From contig NZ_KE386810.1 in assembly GCF_000428885.1 (NCBI RefSeq), forward strand, positions 272,444-336,443: DNA of 64,000 nt, read 5' to 3'. This document shows, in pieces, positions 8,413 to 19,464 of this stretch. Origin of the DNA: Geothrix fermentans DSM 14018 (GTDB lineage: Bacteria > Acidobacteriota > Holophagae > Holophagales > Holophagaceae). Every line of letters starts with the position of its first letter. Position 1 is the first letter of the stretch. The notes beneath the pieces were generated by a model. The model had not been told where the DNA came from. It did no database searches and worked only from the letters and a program-made list of their open reading frames with translations. A program made the position numbers and the translations under genes.

Positions 8413-9021
8413 TCAATCCCAGTCGATCGCCCCGCCCCGGCTGCGCTCCCGCCAGGCATGATCCAGGGCCGCCACCAGCTCCGGGGGGCACTCGAAGCGC
8501 AGGATGGCCGCCTCGCCTTCGAAGGCCTGCTCCACCACGGCGGCGTCCTGAAAGGCGCCCAGCAGTGCGAAGGGCAGGTGGGCCTGGGCGGCGGCGACGC
8601 GGATGGAGCCCCGGCGGAGGTCGCGCACCGCTTCCCAGATTCCCTGGGCGTCCGCCTCGGCCAGGGCGCCCTGCACCCCCTCGGTGTAGGCCCGTACCAG
8701 GCCGCCGGTGCCGAGCTTGGTGCCGCCGTACCACCGGATGCAGACGGCGATGAGGTCCGTCGCCTGGGCGCCTTCCAGCACCGCCAGCATGGGCCTTCCC
8801 GCCGTGCCCGAGGGCTCGCCGTCATCGTCGACGCCGAAGGAATCCACGGGAACGCCCTCGCGCCAGGCGCTGCAGTGGTGGGTGGCGTCGAAGTCCCGCT
8901 TGCGCAGCGCCGCCAGCACGGCTCCCCGCTCGGCCGCGTCCCGGGCCGGGTGCAGCTCCGTGAGGAAGACCGAGGCCTTCTCGCGGAAGCGGTGGGTGGC
9001 GATCCCCGTCAGACGACGCAT
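8413..9021 (-). CDS. yigZ: YigZ/IMPACT family protein
   Basis: The 202-aa cytoplasmic protein carries the UPF0029 signature: [25 protein letters not shown], then [20 protein letters not shown]. This is the IMPACT/YigZ fold linked to translation regulation (Gcn2 inhibition in eukaryotes); the bacterial role is not settled. Length agrees with the family at about 200 aa. Divergent from fhs. Confidence 0.9.
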   Translation of the reverse strand: MRRLTGIATHRFREKASVFLTELHPARDAAERGAVLAALRKRDFDATHHCSAWREGVPVDSFGVDDDGEPSGTAGRPMLAVLEGAQATDLIAVCIRWYGGTKLGTGGLVRAYTEGVQGALAEADAQGIWEAVRDLRRGSIRVAAAQAHLPFALLGAFQDAAVVEQAFEGEAAILRFECPPELVAALDHAWRERSRGGAIDWD

Positions 9022-9129
9022 GGATCCAGCATGGGAGCGGCTGTGACGGGAATCAACAAACCCGGCTCAATCACGACCGTTCAGTCGTTTTTTACTTATA
9101 GTGGAAGTGGATCTTTTCGAGGAGACGGC

Positions 9130-11037
9130 ATGACCACCGTCACGCGGCCCTTCACGCCCACGGCCCTGCAGCGCAGGACCCCCGTGCCCTCGGATCTGGA
9201 CATCGCCCAGGCGGCGGCCCTCAAGCCCATCAGTCTGGTGGCTGCGGAGCTGGGGCTGCTGGAAGAGGAGATCGAGTACTACGGACCCACCAAGGCCAAG
9301 GTGCGGCTGGAGGTGCTGGACCGCCTGCGAACGCGTCCCAACGGCAAGTACATCGACGTCACGGCCATCACGCCCACACCCCTGGGGGAAGGCAAGACCA
9401 CCCTCACCGTGGGGCTGAGCCAGGCCCTGGGCGCCCACCTGGGGCAGCGGGTGGTGACCTGCATCCGCCAGCCCAGCCAGGGACCCACTTTCGGCATCAA
9501 GGGCGGCGCGGCCGGCGGCGGCTACAGCCAGGTGATCCCCATGGAGGACTTCAACCTCCACCTCACCGGCGACATCCACGCCATCACGGCGGCCCACAAC
9601 CTCTGTGCGGCGGCCATCGACGCCCGCGTCCTGCACGAGGCCGGGGCCTCGGACGAGCAGCTGTTCGAGCGGATTTTCCCGAAGGGGAAATCCGGAAGGA
9701 AGTTCCCGCGGTCGCTCCAGCTGCGCTGCGCGAGGCTGGGCATCACCAAGGGCAATCCCGATGACTTCACGCCGGAGGAGCGCCGCCGCGTGTGCCGCCT
9801 GGACCTGGATCCCGCGGCCATCACCTGGCGCCGCATCCTGGACACCAGCGACCGCTTCCTGCGCGGCGTGACCGTGGGCCGGGGCGAGGAGGAACGGGGC
9901 TTCGCGCGGGAGACGGGGTTCGACATCGCCGTGGCCAGCGAGATCATGGCCGTGCTGGCCCTGACCACGGGCCTCCAGGACATGCGCCGGCGCCTGGGCG
10001 ACATGGTGGTGGGCCTCGACCGCCAAGGCCATGCCGTCACCGCCGAGGACCTGGGCGTGGCCGGCGCCATGACCGTGCTCATGAAGGACGCCCTGAAGCC
10101 GAACCTCATGCAGACGCTGGAGGGTACGCCGGTCTTCGTGCATGCGGGTCCCTTCGCCAACATCGCCCACGGCAACAGCTCGATCCTGGCGGACCAGGTG
10201 GCCCTCAAGCTGGCGGACTACGTGATCACGGAGTCGGGCTTTGGCGCCGACATGGGCATGGAGAAGTTCTTCGACATCAAGTGCCGGGTCTCGGGCCTGG
10301 TGCCCGACGCCGTGGTGCTGGTGGCCACGGTGAGGGCCCTCAAGATGCATGGCGGCGGCCCCAAGGTGGTGGCCGGGAAGCCCCTGGACCCGGTCTATGT
10401 GGAGGAGAACCTGGACCTGCTCCGGGCAGGCCTGCCCAACCTGCTGCACCACATCCGCATCGCCCGGAAGTTCGGCGTGCCGGTGGTGGTGGCCGTCAAC
10501 GGCTTCGCCACGGACAGCCCGGCCGAGCTGGATCTGGTCCGCCGGGCCTCACTGGAGAGCGGCGCCGAGGACGCCGTGGTCTGCCATAACTGGGCCCTGG
10601 GCGGGGAGGGGGCCCTGGACCTGGGCCGGGCCGTCATGCGCGTCTGCGAGCGGCCCTCGGACTTCCGGTTCCTCTACGGGGTGGACGAACCCATCAAGCA
10701 GAAGATCGAGACCATCGCCCGGGAGGTCTATGGCGCCGACGGCGTGGACTACACGCCGGAAGCCGAGGCGAAGATCGAGGCCTACACGCGCCTGGGCTAC
10801 GACCGGCTGCCCATCTGCATGGCCAAGACCCACCTGAGTCTGAGCCACGATCCGGCCCTCAAGGGCGTGCCCACGGGCTTCCGCATCCCCGTGCGGGACA
10901 TCCGGGTCAGCGCCGGGGCGGGGTTCCTCTACCCCCTGCTGGGCAACATGGCCACCATGCCCGGCCTGCCCACCAGGCCCGGCTTCTACGACGTGGACAT
11001 CGACCCGGAGACCGGGCGGGTGGTGGGGCTGTTCTGA
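9130..11037 (+). CDS. fhs: Formate-tetrahydrofolate ligase, long eukaryote-like form
   Basis: The enzyme joins formate to tetrahydrofolate using ATP, giving 10-formyl-THF. The ATP loop [11 protein letters not shown] lies at residues 81-91. The family signatures [27 protein letters not shown] and [20 protein letters not shown] all follow. The protein is 635 aa; usual bacterial forms are about 555-560. The extra middle region ([19 protein letters not shown]) matches the form known from the ligase domain of eukaryotic C1-THF synthase. GAGGAG before ATG 9130 sets the start. A TATAGT at 9097-9102 could be the -10 box; no good -35 is seen. Confidence 0.95.
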   Translation: MTTVTRPFTPTALQRRTPVPSDLDIAQAAALKPISLVAAELGLLEEEIEYYGPTKAKVRLEVLDRLRTRPNGKYIDVTAITPTPLGEGKTTLTVGLSQALGAHLGQRVVTCIRQPSQGPTFGIKGGAAGGGYSQVIPMEDFNLHLTGDIHAITAAHNLCAAAIDARVLHEAGASDEQLFERIFPKGKSGRKFPRSLQLRCARLGITKGNPDDFTPEERRRVCRLDLDPAAITWRRILDTSDRFLRGVTVGRGEEERGFARETGFDIAVASEIMAVLALTTGLQDMRRRLGDMVVGLDRQGHAVTAEDLGVAGAMTVLMKDALKPNLMQTLEGTPVFVHAGPFANIAHGNSSILADQVALKLADYVITESGFGADMGMEKFFDIKCRVSGLVPDAVVLVATVRALKMHGGGPKVVAGKPLDPVYVEENLDLLRAGLPNLLHHIRIARKFGVPVVVAVNGFATDSPAELDLVRRASLESGAEDAVVCHNWALGGEGALDLGRAVMRVCERPSDFRFLYGVDEPIKQKIETIAREVYGADGVDYTPEAEAKIEAYTRLGYDRLPICMAKTHLSLSHDPALKGVPTGFRIPVRDIRVSAGAGFLYPLLGNMATMPGLPTRPGFYDVDIDPETGRVVGLF

Positions 11038-11083
11038 TTGGTTAAGATTTCTATTTAATACAATTAGATTCAGAAGCAACCAT

Positions 11084-11112
11084 CAGACCGCCCCCGTGGG
11101 GCGGTCTGAAAA
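11084..11112 (+). terminator. Rho-independent-type terminator of fhs
   Basis: A perfect 11-bp stem, CAGACCGCCCC (11084-11094) with GGGGCGGTCTG (11098-11108), has a 3-nt loop and is followed by the AT-rich run AAAATATTTATT. It lies 46 nt after the fhs stop. The trailing U content is modest. Confidence 0.75.
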
Positions 11113-11160
11113 TATTTATTCAAGGGGCCGTTATCACGGCCTTCCGCGGGGTCGAAAAGA

Positions 11161-11171
11161 TGGTCAGACCA
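11161..11171. promoter_or_regulatory. TGGTCAGACCA operator-like palindrome
   Basis: TGGTCAGACCA (within ATGGTCAGACCAT) lies 17 nt before the start of the 142-aa gene. The same 11-mer stands at 48305-48315 in the lactate operon control region, where a FadR/LldR-type GntR regulator is encoded. A second target of the same regulator is possible; chance is the alternative. Confidence 0.35.
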
Positions 11172-11187
11172 TTGCGAGGAACGCCCC

Positions 11188-11616
11188 ATGGGCCGCCCTG
11201 GAACCATCCGATCGATCTGCCGCCTGGGGCTCCTGCTGGCCCTGGCCGGCGGCTCGGGCGTGGCGGTCATGGCCCAGAGCACCGCCAGCGCCTCCATCGC
11301 TGTCCGGATCCGCCCGCGGGCCGCGGCTGACTACGACCCGGCCACGGAGGTGAGCCTCCAGGGCCTGGTCGCCGGATGGGACGGGGGCATGATCCTGCTC
11401 CGGATTCCCGCCGGGACCGTGCGAGTGGACGCCGGCAACTGGACTGGCGCGGAGGCCATCCCGGCAGGCTCCGCGGTGGAGATCCTCGCCGCCAAGCGCC
11501 AGGAGGGCGGCCGCCAACGGTTCCTGGCCCGCGAGATCCGGCACGCGGGAGGCGTCCTTGCGGTCCGGGACTCCCAGGGTGTGCCGCTGCCGGCAGAGTC
11601 CATGGGTCAGTTGTAG
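11188..11616 (+). CDS. Secreted small beta protein, unknown function
   Basis: The 142-aa protein has a signal peptide (Arg-rich start, LGLLLALAGGSGVAVMAQ, cleavage near AQ-S about residue 30). The mature part looks all-beta: EVSLQGLVAGWDGGMILLRI, then SAVEILAAKR and RFLAREIRHAGG. This resembles an OB-fold layout but no family is certain. It is convergent with the DUF4402 tip gene and overlaps it by 10 nt. It may belong to the same surface system or be controlled by the operator at 11161. Confidence 0.6.
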   Translation: MGRPGTIRSICRLGLLLALAGGSGVAVMAQSTASASIAVRIRPRAAADYDPATEVSLQGLVAGWDGGMILLRIPAGTVRVDAGNWTGAEAIPAGSAVEILAAKRQEGGRQRFLAREIRHAGGVLAVRDSQGVPLPAESMGQL

Positions 11617-12548
11617 GCCACTGTCACGTTGAAGGTCCCGGCATAGTCCCCCTCGGGCTGGTGGGCGGGTACATTCAAGGTGCCCCCCACGCTCAGCGTC
11701 TGCTGCCCCATGGCATTCAACAGGCCCGTCAGGCTGGGTGAACTCGTGACGGCGGAGATGGTGAGGGTCCCGCTGGTGGCATTCAGGGTGATGCTCGTGG
11801 GGAGGCTGATGGCGTAGGTGGTATTGGCCGCACCGCTCACGTTGAAGGTGGCAGGGCCGGTGGGGGACACGGAACTGAGGCCTGCGCCACCGGTGGTGCT
11901 GACGGCGCCGGAAGGGCTCAGCACCACCGTTCCAGGAGCAGCGCCGGTGAATACCTCGCCGAAGCGCAGCCCTGTGAGGGCCGAGAGGGTGATGACCGGG
12001 TCCACCTGGACCTGGACGGCGAAGGTCGCGGTGGCGCTGGCGCCCTTGAAGGAGTCGGTCACCGTCAGGGCGTAGCTACCCGTGTAGGTGCCGGGGGGAG
12101 TGCTGACGCTCGTGCCCACGGAGAGCGTGGCGCCGAGGTAGAAGTACCCTGTCGTCCCTCCGGCGGGGAAGATGCCTGTGGTGGCGGGCTGGCAATCCAC
12201 CGAGGTCACGGTCAGGGTCGCGCCCCTGGGCCCGGTCAGTGTGAAGGGGACTGCGCTGCCCGCCGAGATCGACCATGCGTCGCCCGACTTGCCGAGGACG
12301 GTGAAGGTGCCCAGGCTGACGGTCCCGGAAGCGCCCAGGTTGGCGCCTCCGGTGGTGGTCCGGGTCCCGGAGGGGGACGTGAGGATCAGGGTTCCGGCGG
12401 ATGCGCCCGGCACGAGGGAACCCAGGTTGATGTCCGAGTATTTGTTGATGATCGGGACCCAGGCCTGGGCGAAGGCAGGGACGGAGGTCACGGCCAGGAT
12501 CGGCAGGAGCAGCTGCAGGAGGAACCTTGAAAGGGTGAGGTGGTTCAT
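11607..12548 (-). CDS. Two-domain DUF4402 protein, probable tip/adhesin subunit of chaperone-usher system
   Basis: The 313-aa exported protein has a signal peptide to about residue 27 (PAFAQA) followed by two tandem DUF4402 beta-sandwich domains (about 30-175 and 176-313). Each has the GTLIL or GTVVLSPSG strand followed by TTGGA. It ends EGDYAGTFNVTVAYN, closely parallel to the pilin gene end (EGTYTSTAPFTVTVGYN). It is the last gene of the cluster and overlaps the usher gene by 4 nt. A two-domain subunit beside a one-domain subunit is the usual layout for a tip adhesin, so that role is inferred. Confidence 0.7.
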   Translation of the reverse strand: MNHLTLSRFLLQLLLPILAVTSVPAFAQAWVPIINKYSDINLGSLVPGASAGTLILTSPSGTRTTTGGANLGASGTVSLGTFTVLGKSGDAWSISAGSAVPFTLTGPRGATLTVTSVDCQPATTGIFPAGGTTGYFYLGATLSVGTSVSTPPGTYTGSYALTVTDSFKGASATATFAVQVQVDPVITLSALTGLRFGEVFTGAAPGTVVLSPSGAVSTTGGAGLSSVSPTGPATFNVSGAANTTYAISLPTSITLNATSGTLTISAVTSSPSLTGLLNAMGQQTLSVGGTLNVPAHQPEGDYAGTFNVTVAYN

Positions 12549-15262
12549 GGCCCTTCCTCCTTCCTGCCATCCTTGCCATCCTCCCTCGGGTTGGACGGGG
12601 AGGCTGGATCCTGAGTCAGTACCAGGTCAAGCCCATCCACCACGGTTCCATCCGCGGCGATGGACACGGCCCTGGGTGGCAGCGGCGCCAGCCCGAGGCG
12701 GCGCAGGTCTGCCTCGGCTGCCTGCAGCTGAAAGGTTCCAGGTGGGAGGTCGGACAGCGTGTAGAAGCCATCGAAGGCGGTCCGGACACGCTTCACGACC
12801 TTGCCCTGGGCATCCACCAGCTCCAGCAGCAGGCCCGGAAGCTCGCGGGAGGTCCCCTCGCCCTTGAGGTAGGCCGAGCCGGTGATCTCGCCGAACAGCA
12901 CCAGGGGGACGTCCACCACCACGACATGGCCGGGGCGGGGCGTGATGCGCACGCCGGGGATCGCGGATCGCATGAGGGGGTCCTCCAGCGTGGACGTGTT
13001 GGCGGAAAGGTTGGCATCCACGTCGCCGGAAAGGCTGGTGAGGAAGGCCACGCCGTCCGCGCCGGTCGTCCTCGGCTGAGAGGCCCCGTTCACCATGAAT
13101 CCGACCCCGGGCACGGGCTTCTCGCCGGGATCCTTCACCCCGTTCCCGTTGGCATCGAGGAAGGCCCTGGCGGAGATGGCCCCCTGGCTGGCGATGCTCT
13201 GGGCCTGGGTGTGGATCCGTCCGCTCCTGGGTTCGCGGGCGAGGCCCACGCGCAGGGTGAAGTCCAGGGTGAGATGGCTGCGGGTGGAGTAGCCCAGGTT
13301 CACGCCGAGGGCATAGGCCCCCTGGATTTTCTGGGCGCCCAGCTGCACCAGGGTGTCGCCGGAGGCCAGGGATCGCGTGAGACCTGCCTGGAGGTTGAAA
13401 GGCGCGAACCAGGGGGTTTCCGCGAAGGCCGCGATCGAATTCAGGCGATGGGCCCCGTCGAACCGGTAGCTGGCCTGGCCGCGCAGCGAGAAGACCCGGA
13501 AGAACTTGCTGGCCAGGAGGTCGCCGGTGGTGGTGGCGGGGAAGGCCTGGGCGGCCCCCCTTCCTTCGGTCCGGATGATCTCGTTGGAGATGAAGTACCC
13601 ATGGAAGGCCGTGGAGATGCGGTTGTACAGGCGGTCCACGCTCCCTCCCGCCATGAGTTCATCCCGGGAGCCGCCAAGATCGAAGGTGACCAGGCTGCGA
13701 ACCAGGCTGGGCAGCAGGGTGGAGGTTTCCAACGTGCTGCGGCTCCGGATGGGTCCGTAGGTAGGCCGGAAGGTCTCGCTCACGAAGCCATCCTCCAACT
13801 CGGCGTGCCGGACGGTGAGGCTGGTCGAGCCAAGGCGGCTGCGGAGGCCGAGCTCGGCGATGCGGCCTCCCAGTTGATCCCTGGCGGCCGTGAGGTTGGC
13901 GGAGAGAGAGGGCCAGAACCCCTGGAGGCCCACCTGGGTATAGGTGCGCCGGCGGCCGTCAAGGTCCAGGCCGGACACGGCGAACCCGGCGGTGAGCTGC
14001 TTGGAGAGGCCGTAGCGGCCCTCGATCTGGCCGCGCTTCCCGGCCTGGTTGGGATCCACGCCCGCCACCCGGTACTGGAAGCTGCCATCAGGCGTCTGGT
14101 TCGCGCTCACGTCGAAGCGGGCCACCTCTTCCCGGCGCTGGCCCTGGGGCCCGTAGAATACCAGGCGGAAATCGTTCCACCCGAAATACAAAGGCACGTT
14201 CAGGAACTCGTAGCGGCCGTCGGGGCGGGAGGCCTGGAAAGCCAGCAGAGCCTGGTTCCGGTAAAGCTCCACCTGCCATCCCGGCGGCAGGTGGCCCTGG
14301 AAGGAATGCCGGTCGAAGGCGTTCTCCCGCTGCAGGGGATAGTTGGTGAGCAGGGCGCCGGTGCCCATCATGGGCATGGAGAGCAGGGCGAGACCAGGGT
14401 CAAGGACGGTGCCGAAGGCGAACTCCGTGGCCTTCAGTGGGCCGAGCAACGCCCCATGGGGATCCCGGCGCCCCATGGTCATCTGGACGTCCGACAGCCC
14501 CTCCCTGCTGTCGAGGTTCGCATAGAGGCTCGAGGTCAGGCCCAGGAAGTCCCCGGTGGCCAGGGTGCTGCTCTGGACGAAGGCGCGCCGGTCCACTCCT
14601 GGGGCGTTCTGGGCCACGAGGCGGAGGGTCTCGTCCACCATGGGCACTTCCGCCAGGCCGTAAGGATCAGGCAGGGGCGCGAAGGTCCTGGGGCCTTCCG
14701 GGGAGCGGAGGCGGCCGATCATGCGCTCCCGCTGCCAGCGTTCCTGGAGGGGCAGGGGAATGCGGGGGGACACGGTGAGGGTGGCGCTCCGGCGCGAAAC
14801 CTGGAAGTCCAGGGGCAGCCAGGTTGCGATGAGGCGCGTGTCCACGTAGATGTCATCGTCGTGGAGCTCGACCCGGGAGCGGTCGAAAGCCTGGCTGGTA
14901 CCTTCGATGGTCACGGTGCCGGCGAGAACGTCCAGGCTGAACCGGCGCTTCTCCTCGATGAAGAAACCCTCCGCCCGGCCGCGGTTGGGATCGGCCTGGA
15001 TGCCCAGATCCAGCAGGCGGCACAGCTCCCCGAAGGGGACCAGGAAGCCGTCTCGCACCGGGAATCCGGGGAAGGTTCCGCTGAGGGTGGCCTGGTCCAG
15101 CCTCAGGGCGAAGAGGAAGACCTCCTCCTCGAGGCGGTTCACCCGCATCTCCGACAGGCTCATCACCGGCCCTGCCGGGGCGGCTCCGCCTGCGCCCAGC
15201 GGGCCTGCCGCCAGGGCGCAGGCGAGGAGGCAGACTGCCTTCCGGCAGGCGGAGGTGCGCAT
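12545..15262 (-). CDS. Outer-membrane usher-like protein with carboxypeptidase-regulatory-like C-terminus
   Basis: The 905-aa protein has an N-terminal signal peptide. An early part (LVPFGELCRLLDLG, later IYVDTRLIATWLPLDFQVS) is like the N-terminal region of alternative ushers. A long central region of alternating beta strands suits an outer-membrane barrel. The plug/C-terminal part has ARAFLDANGNGVKDPGEKPV and a beta-sandwich repeat ending GFYTLSDLPPGTFQL, resembling carboxypeptidase-regulatory or SdrD-B domains. Ushers accept chaperone-subunit complexes and export the fibre. It abuts the chaperone gene with no gap. The family is distant from FimD/PapC, so the call rests partly on neighbours. 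Confidence 0.7.
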   Translation of the reverse strand: MRTSACRKAVCLLACALAAGPLGAGGAAPAGPVMSLSEMRVNRLEEEVFLFALRLDQATLSGTFPGFPVRDGFLVPFGELCRLLDLGIQADPNRGRAEGFFIEEKRRFSLDVLAGTVTIEGTSQAFDRSRVELHDDDIYVDTRLIATWLPLDFQVSRRSATLTVSPRIPLPLQERWQRERMIGRLRSPEGPRTFAPLPDPYGLAEVPMVDETLRLVAQNAPGVDRRAFVQSSTLATGDFLGLTSSLYANLDSREGLSDVQMTMGRRDPHGALLGPLKATEFAFGTVLDPGLALLSMPMMGTGALLTNYPLQRENAFDRHSFQGHLPPGWQVELYRNQALLAFQASRPDGRYEFLNVPLYFGWNDFRLVFYGPQGQRREEVARFDVSANQTPDGSFQYRVAGVDPNQAGKRGQIEGRYGLSKQLTAGFAVSGLDLDGRRRTYTQVGLQGFWPSLSANLTAARDQLGGRIAELGLRSRLGSTSLTVRHAELEDGFVSETFRPTYGPIRSRSTLETSTLLPSLVRSLVTFDLGGSRDELMAGGSVDRLYNRISTAFHGYFISNEIIRTEGRGAAQAFPATTTGDLLASKFFRVFSLRGQASYRFDGAHRLNSIAAFAETPWFAPFNLQAGLTRSLASGDTLVQLGAQKIQGAYALGVNLGYSTRSHLTLDFTLRVGLAREPRSGRIHTQAQSIASQGAISARAFLDANGNGVKDPGEKPVPGVGFMVNGASQPRTTGADGVAFLTSLSGDVDANLSANTSTLEDPLMRSAIPGVRITPRPGHVVVVDVPLVLFGEITGSAYLKGEGTSRELPGLLLELVDAQGKVVKRVRTAFDGFYTLSDLPPGTFQLQAAEADLRRLGLAPLPPRAVSIAADGTVVDGLDLVLTQDPASPSNPREDGKDGRKEEGP

Positions 15263-16102
15263 TCAGGGAACGGTGAGAGACGATTCCGCCAGCAGGGTGC
15301 CGCCATCCTGCGGAGGAAGCGCAAAGGTGATCCGGATCCGGCTGCCGGAGGGCAGGGATCTCACGAGGGGAAGGGTCACGCGGCGGCTGGCATTGGGCGT
15401 GTAGACCGCCAGGCCGCTGGCCTCCGCCAGCTTGACGGGAGCTACGTGGGTGGGGAGGAGGCTGGCCTGGAGGTCGCCATAGACCGACTGGTTGCCGCTG
15501 CGCTCCAGCCGGAACCGCAGCGTGTTCGTCGCTCCATCGAGCGTGGGATCCACGATGGAAACTTTGGCGGCGGTCTCCCCGTGCCGGATGATGAGGGGGA
15601 TGGCGATGCCGTAGATGGGTGTGAGCTTGATGGAGATCCCCTTGGGCGCCGCTGTGTCGCGGGGCGCGGCCTCCTGGGTGGGCGGAACGGCCCGGAACAC
15701 CATGTGCAGGCGGTACTCCCCGGCGGCCAGCTCCGCGGGCTTGCGCACCTGGATGCGCACGGTCTGGGACTCCTGAGGTTCGAGGGTCACTTCCCGGGGG
15801 GAGAAGCGGAACAGCGACTTGAGGTTCTCCGTGCCTGGATCGAAGGGCAGCTCCTTGAAGGCGCCGTTTTCATCCATCTCCATGCGCACCAGCGAAACCC
15901 GGTAAGTGGCGCGCACCTGCCCGATGTTGGAGAGGTTCACCTCCGTGCTGCGCTTGCGGCCCTCGAAGACCACTCGGGTGGGAGCCACGAGCAGATCGCC
16001 GGGACCCGCGGCGAGGGGAAGCGCCGGAGCCGGGGAAGTCTGAGCCGCCGCGAAGGCACAGCACAGGAGAACCGGCAGCAGCCAGGGGCCAAGGAAGCGC
16101 AT
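15263..16102 (-). CDS. Periplasmic pilus-assembly chaperone (PapD-like)
   Basis: The 279-aa protein has a signal peptide (LLPVLLCCAFAAAQ) and an immunoglobulin-like domain with LLVAPTRVVFEGRKRSTEV, where the basic residues match the subunit-anchoring site of PapD-type chaperones. FRFSPREVTLEPQESQTVRI corresponds to the G1-type strand. A second domain follows from about residue 165. Chaperones of this kind cap pilin subunits in the periplasm and pass them to the usher. Directly upstream of the usher gene. Confidence 0.85.
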   Translation of the reverse strand: MRFLGPWLLPVLLCCAFAAAQTSPAPALPLAAGPGDLLVAPTRVVFEGRKRSTEVNLSNIGQVRATYRVSLVRMEMDENGAFKELPFDPGTENLKSLFRFSPREVTLEPQESQTVRIQVRKPAELAAGEYRLHMVFRAVPPTQEAAPRDTAAPKGISIKLTPIYGIAIPLIIRHGETAAKVSIVDPTLDGATNTLRFRLERSGNQSVYGDLQASLLPTHVAPVKLAEASGLAVYTPNASRRVTLPLVRSLPSGSRIRITFALPPQDGGTLLAESSLTVP

Positions 16103-16120
16103 GGGACCTCGAACATGAAG

Positions 16121-16148
16121 AAAACCCAGGGCGCATGAACGCCCTGGG
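16121..16148 (-). terminator. Intra-operon terminator/attenuator between pilin and chaperone genes
   Basis: On the reverse strand a 9-bp stem (CCCAGGGCG at 16140-16148 with CGCCCTGGG at 16125-16133, 6-nt loop) is followed by TTTTCTT. It lies 24 nt after the pilin stop and 19 nt before the chaperone start. Partial termination here would give more pilin than chaperone and usher, the usual need for a major subunit. Confidence 0.75.
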
Positions 16149-16171
16149 CAGACCGGTGGATCAGCCGGGGA

Positions 16172-16672
16172 TCAGTTGTACCCGACGGTGACGGTGAAAG
16201 GCGCCGTGGAGGTATAGGTGCCTTCCGCCTGGCTCTGCCCCACATGGAGGGTGGCGCCCACCTTGAGGGTCTGGCTGCCAGCGCTGCTGAGGGTGCCCGT
16301 CCCATTCGGGTTGGAGGTGAAGGCATCCACCGTCATGGTGTGGCTGGCACCATCCGAGAGCGTCACGCTGCCAGGAAGCGTGATGGCATAGGTCTTGTTG
16401 TTGGCCCCGGTCACCGTGAAGGCGGCCGAAGTGGGCGTGGTGGTGCCCAGGAGAACGCCCGTCGGGGTGGCGGTGTCCGCGGTGCTCAGCACCACCGTCC
16501 CGGCGGCGAGGTCGCTGGCGTAGACATCACCGAAGTTCATGTCGGTGTCCTTCGTCAGAAGGATCGCCTTGTTGATCTTGACGCTGGCGCTGGCGGTGGC
16601 GCTGGACTGCGCGAAGGCGGCCGGGGCGGCCAGCAGAAGGGCGCTCGCGAAGATGCGAGAGAGAGTTGGCAT
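16172..16672 (-). CDS. DUF4402 major pilin-like subunit
   Basis: The 166-aa exported protein has a signal peptide ending near AAPAAFAQS, then a Ser/Ala-rich N-terminal strand (SSATASASVKIN) that could donate a strand to the next subunit. A single DUF4402 domain follows (MNFGDVYASDLAAGTVVLST, then YAITLPGSVTLSDG). It ends VTVGYN. AAGGAG before ATG 16672 sets the start; the longer frame upstream is not supported. First gene of the cluster; probably the major surface fibre subunit. Confidence 0.8.
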   Translation of the reverse strand: MPTLSRIFASALLLAAPAAFAQSSATASASVKINKAILLTKDTDMNFGDVYASDLAAGTVVLSTADTATPTGVLLGTTTPTSAAFTVTGANNKTYAITLPGSVTLSDGASHTMTVDAFTSNPNGTGTLSSAGSQTLKVGATLHVGQSQAEGTYTSTAPFTVTVGYN

Positions 16673-17019
16673 GGTGGCTCCTTGGGTTGGAATGGTGGAC
16701 ATGAACAAAGAACGCCTCGTGGCGCGCCTCATGTCGGACCTGAATGTGATGGCTAGCGTTGCACGAAGTGACGGGAAATATTCATGGGAAATATATGCAA
16801 AGTGCGGCAATTGCCTATGACGATCCATGCCGGGCAAATTTACTCCGATCGTCCGCGAAAGCGCATGTCCATCTTGACGGCTGGACCCTCTTTCTCCCTG
16901 AATTTTGGTCGAATCGGGGCAGAAGAGCTCAGACGACTATTGGTTTCCTTGGATGGTCAGGCGTTTTTCAACTGTGAACCGACCAATCTCTTGGTGGATT
17001 TCCACGTTCCGGGCCAAAA
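16673..17019 (-). promoter_or_regulatory. Long AT-richer upstream region of the pilin operon
   Basis: About 350 nt without a convincing gene separates the pilin operon from the icd terminator. Within it GGGAAATAT occurs twice at 16773-16781 and 16786-16794 (13-bp period). The base composition is less GC-rich than the neighbours, as expected of a control region. No clear sigma-70 or sigma-54 promoter could be picked by eye. Short forward frames here have no family character. Confidence 0.4.
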
Positions 17020-17058
17020 CCCAGCGGGCGCTGGGACTCGAGGTGTCCCAGCGCCCGC
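17020..17058 (-). terminator. Terminator of icd
   Basis: A perfect 14-bp stem (GCGGGCGCTGGGAC 17024-17037 with GTCCCAGCGCCCGC 17045-17058, 7-nt loop) is followed on the reverse strand by GTTTT. It starts 24 nt after the icd stop. Confidence 0.85.
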
Positions 17059-17082
17059 GGCGGATCGGGGTGGTCCTGTTGA

Positions 17083-19317
<2,235 letters not shown>

Positions 19318-19464
19318 TTATGGGCGTTTACGGCGACACCGGGGGCCAGGACCCCCGCGGTTCCGGCACAGGGCATTCAAGGCAGGCTCCCACGGAGAAA
19401 GCCCCCCATCAAGCGCGTTTCCCTGTGGGGACGGGGATTTGGGACTTCCGTCACGCCACCGGGT

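Noticed and set aside
9073-9090. ACGAC...GTCGT hairpin followed by T-run as a terminator or attenuator before fhs
   Set aside because: Only 5 bp in the stem, and it lies upstream of fhs with a divergent gene on the other side; too weak to call.
12926-16138. 1070-codon forward open frame opposite the usher and chaperone genes
   Set aside because: Shadow frame; no signal, motif or ribosome binding site, and the reverse strand has coupled, family-like genes.
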